From assembly GCF_003337235.1 (NCBI RefSeq), contig NZ_QPJC01000002.1, positions 496,001-560,000 on the forward strand: a stretch of DNA of 64,000 nt, in the 5' to 3' direction. Source of the DNA: Halopolyspora algeriensis. GTDB lineage: Bacteria; Actinomycetota; Actinomycetes; Mycobacteriales; Pseudonocardiaceae. The translations under genes and the position numbers were made by a program. Positions within the stretch are counted from its first letter, which is position 1, and every line of letters starts with the position of its first letter. The notes under the pieces are model-generated. The model had not been told where the DNA came from. It saw only the letters and a program-made list of their open reading frames with translations, and did no database searches. This document shows positions 1 to 10,508 of this stretch, one piece after another.

Positions 1-2
1 CG

Positions 3-173
3 AGCACACCGCAAGACCCCTCCCAGCTGTCCAAGAGCGAGCTGGCCAGGCGCGCACGCGAACTGCAGATCAAGGGGCGCTCCAAGCTGAGTCGCAAGGA
101 CCTGGAAAAAGCGATCCTCGAGTCGGCCGGGACACGCTCGGGCCGCGGCCGCCGTTCCCGGAAGGCCTCGTGA
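3..173 (+). CDS. C-terminal part of a small Rho-N-like protein (5' truncated by window edge)
   Basis: The open frame enters from the left edge and ends at TGA 171-173. The visible 56 residues contain a helix-extended-helix pattern (SKSELARRARELQIKGRSK, then LSRKDLEKAI) that resembles the Rho-termination-factor N-terminal / SAP-like fold. A basic Arg/Ser/Gly-rich tail of about 13 residues follows. Small actinobacterial proteins with this C-terminal motif are often annotated as Rho N-terminal domain or plasmid-stabilisation-like proteins. Binding of nucleic acid is inferred from the motif and the basic tail. The start and full length lie outside the window. It is followed by about 150 bp before the Clp ATPase gene. 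Confidence 0.6.
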   Translation, partial: STPQDPSQLSKSELARRARELQIKGRSKLSRKDLEKAILESAGTRSGRGRRSRKAS

Positions 174-325
174 GACCACCGCGCTGCCGCGACCGGTGAG
201 GGCGGCGTCGTGCTCCCTGCCGAGCGAGCACGACGCGGGAAAAGACCTGTGGCCTGCACTCATGTTTGGCCGAACGAGCCTGCAGGGAATTCCGGAACCG
301 GAGCTTGCGAACGAAAGAGGTAATG

Positions 326-2848
<2,523 letters not shown>

Positions 2849-2934
2849 TCCGGGCTCGTACCGGCCTCGGGCTCATGCCCTTTCGGCCACCGAGGTCGGA
2901 GCACCGTCACACAATCCCCATCGCGACAGACGAC

Positions 2935-2974
2935 TCCGGAGTGTGCGATCGCGGCACACTCCGGATTCGTTTTT
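2935..2974 (+). terminator. Intrinsic terminator downstream of the Clp gene
   Basis: A perfect 12-bp inverted repeat (TCCGGAGTGTGC at 2935-2946 with GCACACTCCGGA at 2954-2965) has a 7-nt loop. It is followed by TTCGTTTTT. It lies 87 nt after the Clp stop codon and matches a Rho-independent terminator in the plus direction. Confidence 0.8.
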
Positions 2975-3087
2975 CCGTGCGGGGCGCGCCGAGGGGCACC
3001 CCACCACCCTGGCCGCCTCTGGCGCGGCAGGCACCGGTGGTTCACCGCGGCCTCGATGTGTCGTGCACCCATATATCACCACTGGAG

Positions 3088-3104
3088 TGTGTGATCAGAA
3101 CACA
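3088..3104. promoter_or_regulatory. Candidate operator upstream of the 3-hydroxybutyrate locus
   Basis: TGTGT at 3088-3092 and ACACA at 3100-3104 form an inverted repeat around a 7-bp centre, about 38 bp before the dehydrogenase start. The position suits a regulator site, but no bound protein is known. The PucR-type regulator encoded at 5441 is only a guess. Confidence 0.25.
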
Positions 3105-3141
3105 TAGGTCCGTGGCTGTGAGGTAGTTAACGTGCTCCGGT

Positions 3142-3939
3142 ATGACGGATGCCTCCACACCGGGTGCCTCCCCGCCGCCCGGCGCTGCTGCTGATGCCGA
3201 CCTGACCACGGCGACGGCCCTGGTCACCGGGGCGGGCAGCGGAATCGGCAGAGCCTGCGCACAGGTACTGGCAGCCGCAGGCGCGCACGTCCACCTCCTC
3301 GACCGCGAGGCCGAGGCGGTGCGGGACACCGCGCGCGAGACCGGGGGGACGGCGCATGTGGTCGATCTGGCCGAAGCCGGCGCCGTGGCGGCGCTGCCCG
3401 CCGAGGTCGACATTCTCGTCAACAACGCCGGGATCCAGCACGTGGCACCGATCCACGAATTCCCCCCGGAGACCTTCACCCTGATCCAGCAGGTGATGGT
3501 GACCGCCCCGTTCCTGCTGATGCGGCACTGCCTGCCGCACATGTACGCCCGGGGCTGGGGGCGGTTGATCAACATCTCCAGCGTGCACGGCCTCCGCGCC
3601 AGCCCCGACAAGTCCGCCTACGTGGCGGCCAAGCACGCACTCGAGGGGATGAGCAAGGTCGCCGCCCTGGAAGGGGCTGCCCGCGGTGTCACCAGCAACT
3701 GCGTGGACCCGGGCTATGTCCGGACCCCGCTGGTACAGGACCAGATCGAGGCTCAGGCCCGTTCCCGGGGCATCGCCCCCGAGGAGGTCACCGACCAGGT
3801 GTTTCTGCACCGGACCGCGATCAAACGCCTCATCGAGCCCGAAGAGGTGGCCGCACTCGTGGGGTGGCTGTGCAGCTCGCGGGCCGGCTACATCACCGGT
3901 GCGTCCATTCCCATCGACGGGGCCTGGACCGCCCACTAG
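3142..3939 (+). CDS. 3-hydroxybutyrate dehydrogenase (short-chain dehydrogenase)
   Basis: A 265-residue classical SDR. It has the NAD-binding GAGSGIG motif near residue 31, LVNNAGI, and the catalytic Ser-Tyr-Lys in SSVHG and SAYVAAKHA. The C-terminal half (DPGYVRTPLV, then KRLIEPEEVAALVGWL, ending PIDGAWTAH) is typical of D-3-hydroxybutyrate dehydrogenase, which oxidises (R)-3-hydroxybutyrate to acetoacetate with NAD+. The N-terminal 20 residues are Ala/Pro-rich and may be an extension. The Shine-Dalgarno is weak (GCTCCGG just before ATG). The gene sits 79 bp before an MHS-type transporter, with a GAF/PucR-type regulator next, which supports a ketone-body or hydroxy-acid uptake and oxidation locus. 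A broader hydroxyacyl or acetoacetyl substrate range is possible. Confidence 0.83.
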   Translation: MTDASTPGASPPPGAAADADLTTATALVTGAGSGIGRACAQVLAAAGAHVHLLDREAEAVRDTARETGGTAHVVDLAEAGAVAALPAEVDILVNNAGIQHVAPIHEFPPETFTLIQQVMVTAPFLLMRHCLPHMYARGWGRLINISSVHGLRASPDKSAYVAAKHALEGMSKVAALEGAARGVTSNCVDPGYVRTPLVQDQIEAQARSRGIAPEEVTDQVFLHRTAIKRLIEPEEVAALVGWLCSSRAGYITGASIPIDGAWTAH

Positions 3940-4018
3940 CCGCGAACGGAGGCATCCCCACCCGACCACCACCCGTTTTCCCACCCACTCAACCACCTAC
4001 GCAGGAAGCGGTAACGCC

Positions 4019-5374
4019 ATGTCCGCAGCATCACCAGCACACGCAGACCCACCTCGCCGCTCGATCTTCAAGATCGTCGGCGCCAGCATGATCGGCACAA
4101 CCATCGAGTGGTACGACTTCTTCCTCTACGGGTCGGCCGCGGCGCTGGTCTTCAACGTCCTGTTCTTTCCCACGGAAGATCCGCTGATCGGGACGTTGTT
4201 GGCCTTTTCCAGCTTTGCGATCGGCTTCGTGTTCCGCCCGCTCGGCGGGCTGGTCTTCGGGCACTTCGGCGACAAGATCGGCCGCAAGAAACTGCTCGTC
4301 ATCAGCCTGTTGATGATGGGAGGGGCCACCTTCGCGGTCGGGTTGATGCCCACCTACGCCACCATCGGCATCGCAGCACCGATCCTGCTGACCCTGCTGC
4401 GGGTGATCCAGGGCTTCGCGCTCGGCGGTGAATGGGGCGGTGCCGTGCTCATCGTCTCCGAGCACGGCGACAGCGAGCGCCGCGGATTCTGGGCCTCCTG
4501 GCCCCAGGCCGGTGTGCCCACCGGCAACCTGCTGGCCACGGCCGTCCTCGCGATCCTGGCTGCGGTGCAGTCCGACGAGGCGTTCCTGGCCTGGGGCTGG
4601 CGGATTCCGTTCCTGCTGTCCGGGCTGCTGGTGCTGGTCGGGCTGTGGATCCGGTTGTCGGTCAGCGAGTCGCCGGTGTTCACCGCTGCCGCCGAACGCG
4701 CCAAGGACAAGGCCGAGCCGGAACAGATGCCGATCGTGCGGGTGCTGCGCTACCAGTGGCGTGAGGTCCTGATCGCCTCGGGAGCCCGGTTCGCGGAAAA
4801 CGTGTGCTACTACGTCATCACCGCGTTCATCCTCACCTACATCACCAACGCCCTGGGTCTGCCGAGGGGGATGGCCCTCAACGCGGTGCTCATCGCCTCG
4901 GCGGTGCACTTCGTGACCATTCCGATGTGGGGCGCGCTGTCGGACCGGATCGGGCGCAAACCCGTCTACCTGGTCGGCGCACTCGGCATCGGCGTGTGGG
5001 TCTTCGCGTTCTTCGGCCTGCTGAACACGGAATCGTTCGCGCTCATGACGCTGGCGGTCACCGTGGGGCTGATCCTGCACGGGGCCATGTACGGCCCGCA
5101 AGCGGCGTTCATGTCGGAGCTGTTCGGCACGCGCGTGCGGTACTCGGGCGCCTCGATCGGCTACCAGCTCGCCTCGGTCGTGGCCGGGGGCCTGGCACCC
5201 ACGATCGCCACGGCGCTGCTGGCCGTATCCGGCAGCTGGGTCCCGATCGCGGTGTACGTGGCAGCCGGTGCGCTGCTGACCTCGGTGGCCATCCTCTTCG
5301 CCACCGAGACCCGGGGCAGTTCGCTCGACGACGCCGACACCGACGACACCCCGGGCGTACCGGCCGCCCGGTGA
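4019..5374 (+). CDS. MFS transporter, metabolite:H+ symporter (MHS) type
   Basis: A 451-residue, 12-TM major facilitator. The N-terminus carries the MHS hallmark GTTIEWYDFFLYGSAAAL, and the loop 2-3 motif is GHFGDKIGRKK. The loop 8-9 repeat is GALSDRIGRKP. MHS members carry organic acids, proline, betaine or shikimate-like solutes with protons. The tight linkage to the hydroxybutyrate dehydrogenase suggests import of a short hydroxy- or keto-acid, which is inference. The start at ATG 4019 follows AGGA at 4003-4006. A perfect hairpin starts six bases after the stop codon. Confidence 0.85.
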   Translation: MSAASPAHADPPRRSIFKIVGASMIGTTIEWYDFFLYGSAAALVFNVLFFPTEDPLIGTLLAFSSFAIGFVFRPLGGLVFGHFGDKIGRKKLLVISLLMMGGATFAVGLMPTYATIGIAAPILLTLLRVIQGFALGGEWGGAVLIVSEHGDSERRGFWASWPQAGVPTGNLLATAVLAILAAVQSDEAFLAWGWRIPFLLSGLLVLVGLWIRLSVSESPVFTAAAERAKDKAEPEQMPIVRVLRYQWREVLIASGARFAENVCYYVITAFILTYITNALGLPRGMALNAVLIASAVHFVTIPMWGALSDRIGRKPVYLVGALGIGVWVFAFFGLLNTESFALMTLAVTVGLILHGAMYGPQAAFMSELFGTRVRYSGASIGYQLASVVAGGLAPTIATALLAVSGSWVPIAVYVAAGALLTSVAILFATETRGSSLDDADTDDTPGVPAAR

Positions 5375-5380
5375 CCACGG

Positions 5381-5424
5381 CCGCGGGCAATCCCGGCACA
5401 TCCCGATGCCGGGATTGCCCGCGG
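5381..5424 (+). terminator. Perfect 18-bp hairpin between transporter and regulator genes
   Basis: CCGCGGGCAATCCCGGCA (5381-5398) pairs perfectly with 5407-5424 across an 8-nt loop. There is no U-tract. The right arm ends about 7-16 nt before the possible starts of the downstream regulator, so it could be a terminator, a read-through attenuator or an RNA-stability element. Its symmetry means it could work on either strand. Confidence 0.6.
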
Positions 5425-5440
5425 TGCCAGGATGAACGTC

Positions 5441-7339
5441 ATGGACGACCCGGCCGAGCACCTGCTGCACCTGTTCGAGCTGCTCGCCGGCGACGGTACG
5501 AGCGAGGACCTCGCCCAGATCCCGGCAACGGCCCGCGCGGCGGGGGCCGATGCGACCGCACTGGCACGGATCGAGCGAGCCGGCGTGCTCGCCCTGCGCC
5601 TGCGCCACACGCTCACCGAGCAGCGCCGCCGCGAGGCCGAGCTGGCGGCACTGTTCGACACCGCCGGTGACCTCGCGCGGGTGCGCGACGTGGATGCGGT
5701 GCTGCGTGCGATCGTGCACCGAGCCCGCATGCTGCTGGGCACCGACATCGCCTATCTCAGCCTCAACGACGATGCCGCGGGCTCGACCTACATGCGGGTC
5801 ACCGACGGTTCCGTCTCGGCACTGTTCCAGCAGGTCCGGCTGGGAATGGGTGAAGGACTGGGCGGTCTGGTGGCACAGACGGTGCGTCCCTACGCCACTC
5901 CCTCCTACTTCGACGACGAGCGGTTCAACCACACCGAAGCCATCGACACCGCCGTGCGCGACGAGCGGCTGGTGGCCATTCTCGGCGTTCCCCTCAAGGT
6001 CGGCAGCTCCGTGATCGGCGTGCTCTACGCGGCCGAGCGCGCCTCCCGCGAGTTCTCCCCCGACGAGGTGGCCCTGCTGTCGTCGCTGGCCGATCATGCC
6101 GCGATCGCCATCGACACGACCCGGTTGCTCGAAGAGACCCGCAGCGCACTGGTCGAGCTCAACACCGCCCACGACACGATCCGCAGCCACAACGAGGCAT
6201 TGCGCCGCGCGGAGCGGGCGCACGATCGGCTGACCGACCTGGTGTTGCGCGGCGGCAACGTGCCGGAGGTGGCCGGAGCTGTCGCGGAGATCCTCGGAGG
6301 CGGCATCCTCGTGCACGATGCCGAGGGAACCGAACTGGCCCGGATCGAGGCCGCACCCCTGCCCCCGCACGCCGTCTCCGTCCGGCGCTCGCACACCAGC
6401 GGCCGGGCCGTGCTGTGGCAGGACAACTGGGTCTGTGCCGTGCTGGCCGGTCCGGAACTGCTCGGCAGCCTCACCCTGGTCGGCCGGAGCGAGCTGGCCG
6501 ACGCCGACCGGCGGCTGTTCGAACGCGCCGGAGTCGTCACCGCGCTGCTGCTGTTGCTGCAGCGTTCGACCGCCGAAGCCGAGGACAAGGTGCGCGGCGA
6601 ACTCGTCACCGATCTCCTGACCACCTCCGACCGGGACCGTGCGGGCGTGCTCGCCCGCGCGCGCCGGCTCGGGGTCGACCTCGGTGCCGCCCATGTCGTG
6701 GCGGTGGCACACGTCGATGCGATGGTTCGCGAACGTCTGGTTGCCGCGGCGTCCCACCACGCCGCCCAGGCCGGCGGGCTCGCGGGAGCGCACGGTAAGC
6801 ACGTGGTCCTGGTGCTGCCCGCCCGCGAGGCCGGCGCCGTGGCGACCGCGCTCGCACGAGAACTGGGTGCGGCCGTGGGTGGTCCGGTCACGGTCGGCGC
6901 GGCAGGGCCCACCGAGGGGATCGACACGATCGCCGCGACCCATGCCGAGGCGGCCCGCTGTCTGGAAGCCATGCTGACCCTGGGCAAGCAGGGCCAGGGC
7001 GCCGCGCTGGCCGATCTCGGTTTCCTCGCGGTGCTGCTCGGCGACCGCACCGACCTCGCCGGCTATGTCACCCACACTCTCGGGCCGGTGCTGGACTACG
7101 ACGCCCGCCGGGGCACCGACCTCGTGCACACCCTGGAGACCTACTTCGCCTGCAGCACCAATCTCACCCGCACCGGCCAGGCGCTGCACGTGCACGTCAA
7201 CACCGTCACCCAGCGGCTGGAGCGGATCGCCACCCTGCTCGGTGCGGACTGGCACCATCCCGCGCGGGCGCTGGAGATCCAGCTCGCGCTGCGCCTGCAT
7301 CATCTCACCTGCCGAAACGAGCCGCCCTCGCCGGAGTGA
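5441..7339 (+). CDS. GAF-domain / PucR-CdaR-type transcriptional regulator
   Basis: About 632 residues. The N-terminal third contains a GAF sensor domain (roughly residues 55-230, with MGEGLGGLVAQT and PLKVGSSVIGVLY), followed by a coiled-coil linker. A CdaR/GGDEF-like middle domain comes next, then a C-terminal PucR-type helix-turn-helix (DLVHTLETYFACSTNLTRTGQALHVHVNTVTQRLERIATLLG). Such proteins activate neighbouring catabolic or transport genes in response to a small-molecule ligand. It probably controls the upstream dehydrogenase-transporter pair. ATG 5441 has AGG about 8-10 nt upstream. ATG 5432 in the same frame overlaps that AGG and is less likely. Confidence 0.82.
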   Translation: MDDPAEHLLHLFELLAGDGTSEDLAQIPATARAAGADATALARIERAGVLALRLRHTLTEQRRREAELAALFDTAGDLARVRDVDAVLRAIVHRARMLLGTDIAYLSLNDDAAGSTYMRVTDGSVSALFQQVRLGMGEGLGGLVAQTVRPYATPSYFDDERFNHTEAIDTAVRDERLVAILGVPLKVGSSVIGVLYAAERASREFSPDEVALLSSLADHAAIAIDTTRLLEETRSALVELNTAHDTIRSHNEALRRAERAHDRLTDLVLRGGNVPEVAGAVAEILGGGILVHDAEGTELARIEAAPLPPHAVSVRRSHTSGRAVLWQDNWVCAVLAGPELLGSLTLVGRSELADADRRLFERAGVVTALLLLLQRSTAEAEDKVRGELVTDLLTTSDRDRAGVLARARRLGVDLGAAHVVAVAHVDAMVRERLVAAASHHAAQAGGLAGAHGKHVVLVLPAREAGAVATALARELGAAVGGPVTVGAAGPTEGIDTIAATHAEAARCLEAMLTLGKQGQGAALADLGFLAVLLGDRTDLAGYVTHTLGPVLDYDARRGTDLVHTLETYFACSTNLTRTGQALHVHVNTVTQRLERIATLLGADWHHPARALEIQLALRLHHLTCRNEPPSPE

Positions 7340-7467
7340 GCACTCGGCTACGGCCGCCGCTCCCGCGACCGTCGAGATCGGCGAACATCGTGAACCGGGT
7401 GCTGTTCGATCAAGCGGGTTGTAGCGTGCCCGACAGGCGCGGACCGGCGAGTACACGGAGGGCGAAA

Positions 7468-8511
7468 GTGCGCGTTCTCATCACCGGCGGTGCCGGTTTC
7501 ATCGGCTCGCACGTGGCGGACCTGCTCACCGCCCGGGGACACGAGGTGCGACTGCTCGATGCGCTCCTGCCCGCCGCCCACGGAGATACCGGGCGTCCGG
7601 ATTACCTCGGTGACCACGAGTTGCTGATCGGAGACGTGTCCGATCCGGACATGCGGGCACGGGCACTGCGGGGAGTCGACGTGGTCTGCCACCAGGCCGC
7701 GATGGTGGGACTGGAAACCGGGGTGGCCGACATGCCCGACTACGTCGCCCACAACGATCTCGGCACCGCCCGCCTGTTGAGTGCGATGAGCGAGCACGCG
7801 ATCGGACGGCTGGTGCTGGCCAGCTCCATGGTCGTCTACGGGGAGGGCCGCTACTTCTGCCCCGCACACGGAGAGGTCCGGCCCGGGCCGCGCACCGCCG
7901 AGGACCTGCGGCAGGGGGTGTTCGAGCCGCGGTGCCCCCGATGCGGCGGCCTGCTCGACCCCGGCACGGTCCCCGAAGAAGCGGCCACCGACCCGCGTAA
8001 CGCCTACGCGGCGACCAAGCTCGCCCAGGAGCATCTGGCCGCGGTGTGGTCGCGCCACACCGGCGGGTCCGCCGTGGCCCTGCGCTACCACAACGTCTAC
8101 GGTCCCCGGATGCCCCGCAACACCCCGTACGCGGGAGTGGCCTCCCTGTTCCGCTCGGCACTGGCCCGCGGTGAGGCTCCCCTCGTGTTCGAGGACGGAG
8201 CACAGCGTCGCGATTTCGTGCACGTCCGCGACATCGCCGCCGCCAACCTCGCGGCGCTCGAACACGGCCCGCCCGGATTCTCCGCCTACAACGTGTGCTC
8301 CGGCCACCCGCACACGATCGGCGAGATGGCCGTCGAACTGGCCTCGGCAGCCGGCGGGGCGCAGCCGGTCGTGACCGGTCGGTTCCGTCTCGGCGACGTC
8401 CGGCACATCGTGGCCGACCCGCAGCGGGCACAGCGGGAACTGGGATTCCGCGCCGAGGTCGGTTTCACCGAGGGCATGGCGGAATTCGCCGCGGCCCCAC
8501 AACGCGGGTGA
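7468..8511 (+). CDS. NAD-dependent epimerase/dehydratase (extended SDR) with zinc-ribbon-like insertion
   Basis: A 347-residue extended SDR starting at GTG 7468 behind CGGAGGG. The Rossmann motif GGAGFIGSH is at residues 7-15. The catalytic core has SSMVVYG and Y180-x3-K184 (NAYAATKLAQE), and the ribose/sugar region RYHNVYGPRMP follows. The family includes UDP-glucose 4-epimerases and dTDP-sugar dehydratases; the exact substrate cannot be read from sequence. An insertion between the Ser and the Tyr holds C131-x2-H134 and C156-x2-C159, a likely zinc-binding loop that ordinary GalE proteins lack. It ends 28 bp before the convergent DUF2064 gene. Together with the two glycosyltransferase-type genes that follow, it suggests a surface glycan or glycolipid role. 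Confidence 0.82.
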   Translation: MRVLITGGAGFIGSHVADLLTARGHEVRLLDALLPAAHGDTGRPDYLGDHELLIGDVSDPDMRARALRGVDVVCHQAAMVGLETGVADMPDYVAHNDLGTARLLSAMSEHAIGRLVLASSMVVYGEGRYFCPAHGEVRPGPRTAEDLRQGVFEPRCPRCGGLLDPGTVPEEAATDPRNAYAATKLAQEHLAAVWSRHTGGSAVALRYHNVYGPRMPRNTPYAGVASLFRSALARGEAPLVFEDGAQRRDFVHVRDIAAANLAALEHGPPGFSAYNVCSGHPHTIGEMAVELASAAGGAQPVVTGRFRLGDVRHIVADPQRAQRELGFRAEVGFTEGMAEFAAAPQRG

Positions 8512-8539
8512 ACCGTACAGCGCGACCGACCCCGGGATG

Positions 8540-9298
8540 TCATCGCCGGCGGACGCTGCCTGCGGGCCGGTCGGCCTCGCCGCTGCTCCTGGTCGTGGAT
8601 TCCGCCATGACTGCCCGCCCCTCCCCGCCGCTTGCTGCGGCACGGACAGCAGCGGCGAATTCGGACCCGGGTATCCGCGCGGCCACGCTGCGAGCCGCGG
8701 CCATCGTGTCGACATCGGACAACTCCGGAAGCAGCTGTACCCGCAACCCCGCGGAGCGCAGCGCCTCCAGGGTCCGGTCGCCGGTGTCCGCACGGGACAT
8801 GGGTACTTCGCCGAGAACGTCGGCCCACCGGGGGTTCCTGAGCCCCAGCGCCCACCAGCCGCCGTCACAAGCGGGCCCCAGCACGGCATCGGGCCCACCC
8901 TCGCGGTGCAGCGGCTCGGCGGATCGCTCCAGGAGCGCGCCGGTCACCTGCGGGGTGTCCATACCGATCTGCAGCACCGGATGCTGCGGCATCAACTCGG
9001 CGACGTCGGCGTGAGCAGCGGCCAGTCGTCGGGCGAAGTCCTCTCCCCGCTGCCGCACGATCCTCGTCGTGGCCAGCACCGCCGCGATCTCGTCGTGCCG
9101 CACGGCCCGCGCGGGCTCACCCGTCCACGCCACCACGGCTCGTCCTCCCGCCACGGCGTGCACCGCGCGCATCGTGTCCAGCAGGCTGCCCGCCGCGATC
9201 GCTGCCGCTTGCTCCGGGGTGGCCGGCGGGGACAGGCGGGTCTTGGCGCGGCCCGGTTCGGGGGACTTCGCGACCACCAGCATCGCCGTGGAATTCAT
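8540..9298 (-). CDS. DUF2064 / TIGR04282-type nucleotidyltransferase-like glycosyltransferase
   Basis: A 252-residue cytosolic protein of the GT-A fold group. It shows the N-terminal LVVAKSPEPGRAKTRL signature, a central GMDTPQV, and PACDGGWWALGL. These are hallmarks of the DUF2064 family (often called rSAM/selenodomain-associated transferase 1). A nucleoside-diphosphate-sugar or cofactor-guanylyl-like transfer is plausible, but no reaction is established for the family in actinomycetes. Its ATG overlaps the stop of the upstream glycosyltransferase by 4 bp, so the two are probably translationally coupled. Confidence 0.8.
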   Translation of the reverse strand: MNSTAMLVVAKSPEPGRAKTRLSPPATPEQAAAIAAGSLLDTMRAVHAVAGGRAVVAWTGEPARAVRHDEIAAVLATTRIVRQRGEDFARRLAAAHADVAELMPQHPVLQIGMDTPQVTGALLERSAEPLHREGGPDAVLGPACDGGWWALGLRNPRWADVLGEVPMSRADTGDRTLEALRSAGLRVQLLPELSDVDTMAAARSVAARIPGSEFAAAVRAAASGGEGRAVMAESTTRSSGEADRPAGSVRRR

Positions 9299-9957
9299 CG
9301 CAGAACTCCGATCATGTCCCGGAGCGCGCGTGCGGTCCCGGCCACGGAGCCACTCACCTTGGATTCGGTGCCCGCGGCGCGCGGCCGGTACCGCACCGGC
9401 AGCTCACACACCCGCCAGCCGGCTCGGCCGGCACGCAGCAACAGTTCCAGGGGATAGCCGAACGCGCGATCACACACACCGAGCTCCAGCAGCTGCGCAC
9501 GCCGCCCCACGCGGACCGGGGCCAGGTCCCGGACCGGAACCCCTCTCCGGCGCAGCATCGAGGCCAGGACCGCATTGCCCGCACGCGCGTGCCACGGCAT
9601 CGCCGCGCGCTCGGTCGGGACCCGCCGCCCCACCGCCAGATCGCAGGTGCCCTCGTGCAGCGGGGCGATGAGCGCGGGCAGTGCACCGGGGTCCACCGAG
9701 CCGTCGGCGTCGAGCACGCACACGATCTCGGCCGTGGCGTGGAGCAGGCCGGTGTGCACGGCCGCGCCGTAGCCGCGGGCCGGTTCCCGCACCACCCGGG
9801 CTCCGCATTCCTCGGCGATGTCCGGTGACCCGTCCGTGGAACCGTTGTCCACGACCAGTGCCGGGCAACCGACATCCTCGATGACCGAACGCACGACGGC
9901 GGGCAGCGCCGCCGCCTCGTCCAGGCACGGCAGGACGACCTCCACCTGCGCGGCCAC
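9295..9957 (-). CDS. Family 2 glycosyltransferase (dolichol-phosphate-mannose-synthase-like)
   Basis: A GT2 protein of about 220 residues. It begins VAAQVEVVLPCLDEAAALP, with the nucleotide-sugar motif VVDNGSTDGS, then the GYGAAVHTGL segment. The metal-binding D-x-D is in VLDADGSVDP, and a C-terminal acceptor region contains FGYPLELLLRAG. The C-terminus lacks transmembrane helices, which fits soluble DPM-like enzymes that glycosylate lipid phosphates or other acceptors. GTG 9957 is chosen because no ATG is available in frame near the conserved N-terminus. The Shine-Dalgarno is poor, so the true start may be slightly different. It forms a two-gene operon with the DUF2064 gene. Confidence 0.75.
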   Translation of the reverse strand: MAAQVEVVLPCLDEAAALPAVVRSVIEDVGCPALVVDNGSTDGSPDIAEECGARVVREPARGYGAAVHTGLLHATAEIVCVLDADGSVDPGALPALIAPLHEGTCDLAVGRRVPTERAAMPWHARAGNAVLASMLRRRGVPVRDLAPVRVGRRAQLLELGVCDRAFGYPLELLLRAGRAGWRVCELPVRYRPRAAGTESKVSGSVAGTARALRDMIGVLR

Positions 9958-10508
9958 GGCAATCAGACCGTTCGGCAGTGATCGAGGCCGCCATGAGCAG
10001 TGTCTTCGACGGTGATGCGCATCATGGTCCTCTCGGTCGAGCGCCGTTGCCGCCGGCTGCGCTTCCACGACGACCGCCTGTGGCGGTGCTGTCGAGCTCC
10101 CGGACTTCACCTTGTGTAACAGAGATGCCCCGGCAACGCCCTGCCTTCCCCGGGGCGCGCAGCCGGCACTCACCCGAAAGAGCCAACCGGCCTCGGACGA
10201 GCCCCTGCGGCACGTTCCGGTTCCGAAGCGGGTTCCACGGCGGCACCCTGAACGGCGGCACCCTGTCGGCACGGCGACCCGAGAGGCGTTGCCGGCAGCG
10301 TATCCTCCGGCCGGATGAACATCTCGGGCACGCCGGACCGGCACGTTGAGCCGTTCCGGCCCGGTTTCTAGACTTGCCCCGCCTCGCCGAACCTCCAGGA
10401 GTCCGCGGCAGTTCGCGATGGGCACGAGCCGCCGCCACGACGTGGCTCGGCGGCGACGGTGACCCGGCGAGTGCGGATGATCCGCCACGCACACCGGAGA
10501 GGAGAACC
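9958..10508. other. Divergent intergenic region between glycosyltransferase and carotenoid operons
   Basis: This 551-bp stretch holds no convincing gene on either strand. The open frames through it have no family motifs and a composition expected from GC-rich non-coding DNA. It must contain the promoters of both flanking operons. A short direct repeat (CGGCACCCTG) occurs twice near 10240-10265. Confidence 0.5.
10346..10374 (+). promoter_or_regulatory. Candidate promoter for the carotenoid operon
   Basis: TTGAGC at 10346-10351 and TAGACT at 10369-10374 are separated by 17 bp. They resemble the -35/-10 of an actinobacterial housekeeping promoter (TTGACA / TAGAAT-like). It would start a leader of about 125 nt before crtI. 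Many actinobacterial carotenoid operons instead use a light-induced ECF sigma factor, so this is only a candidate. Confidence 0.3.

Noticed and set aside
4031-7456. Minus-strand open frame of about 1140 codons
   Set aside because: It lies antisense to the MHS transporter and GAF regulator, has no family motifs and a composition typical of GC-rich antisense frames.
9978-10349. Possible small gene in the gap before crtI
   Set aside because: Composition is Pro/Arg-rich with no motif and no ribosome site; the region is better read as promoter DNA.
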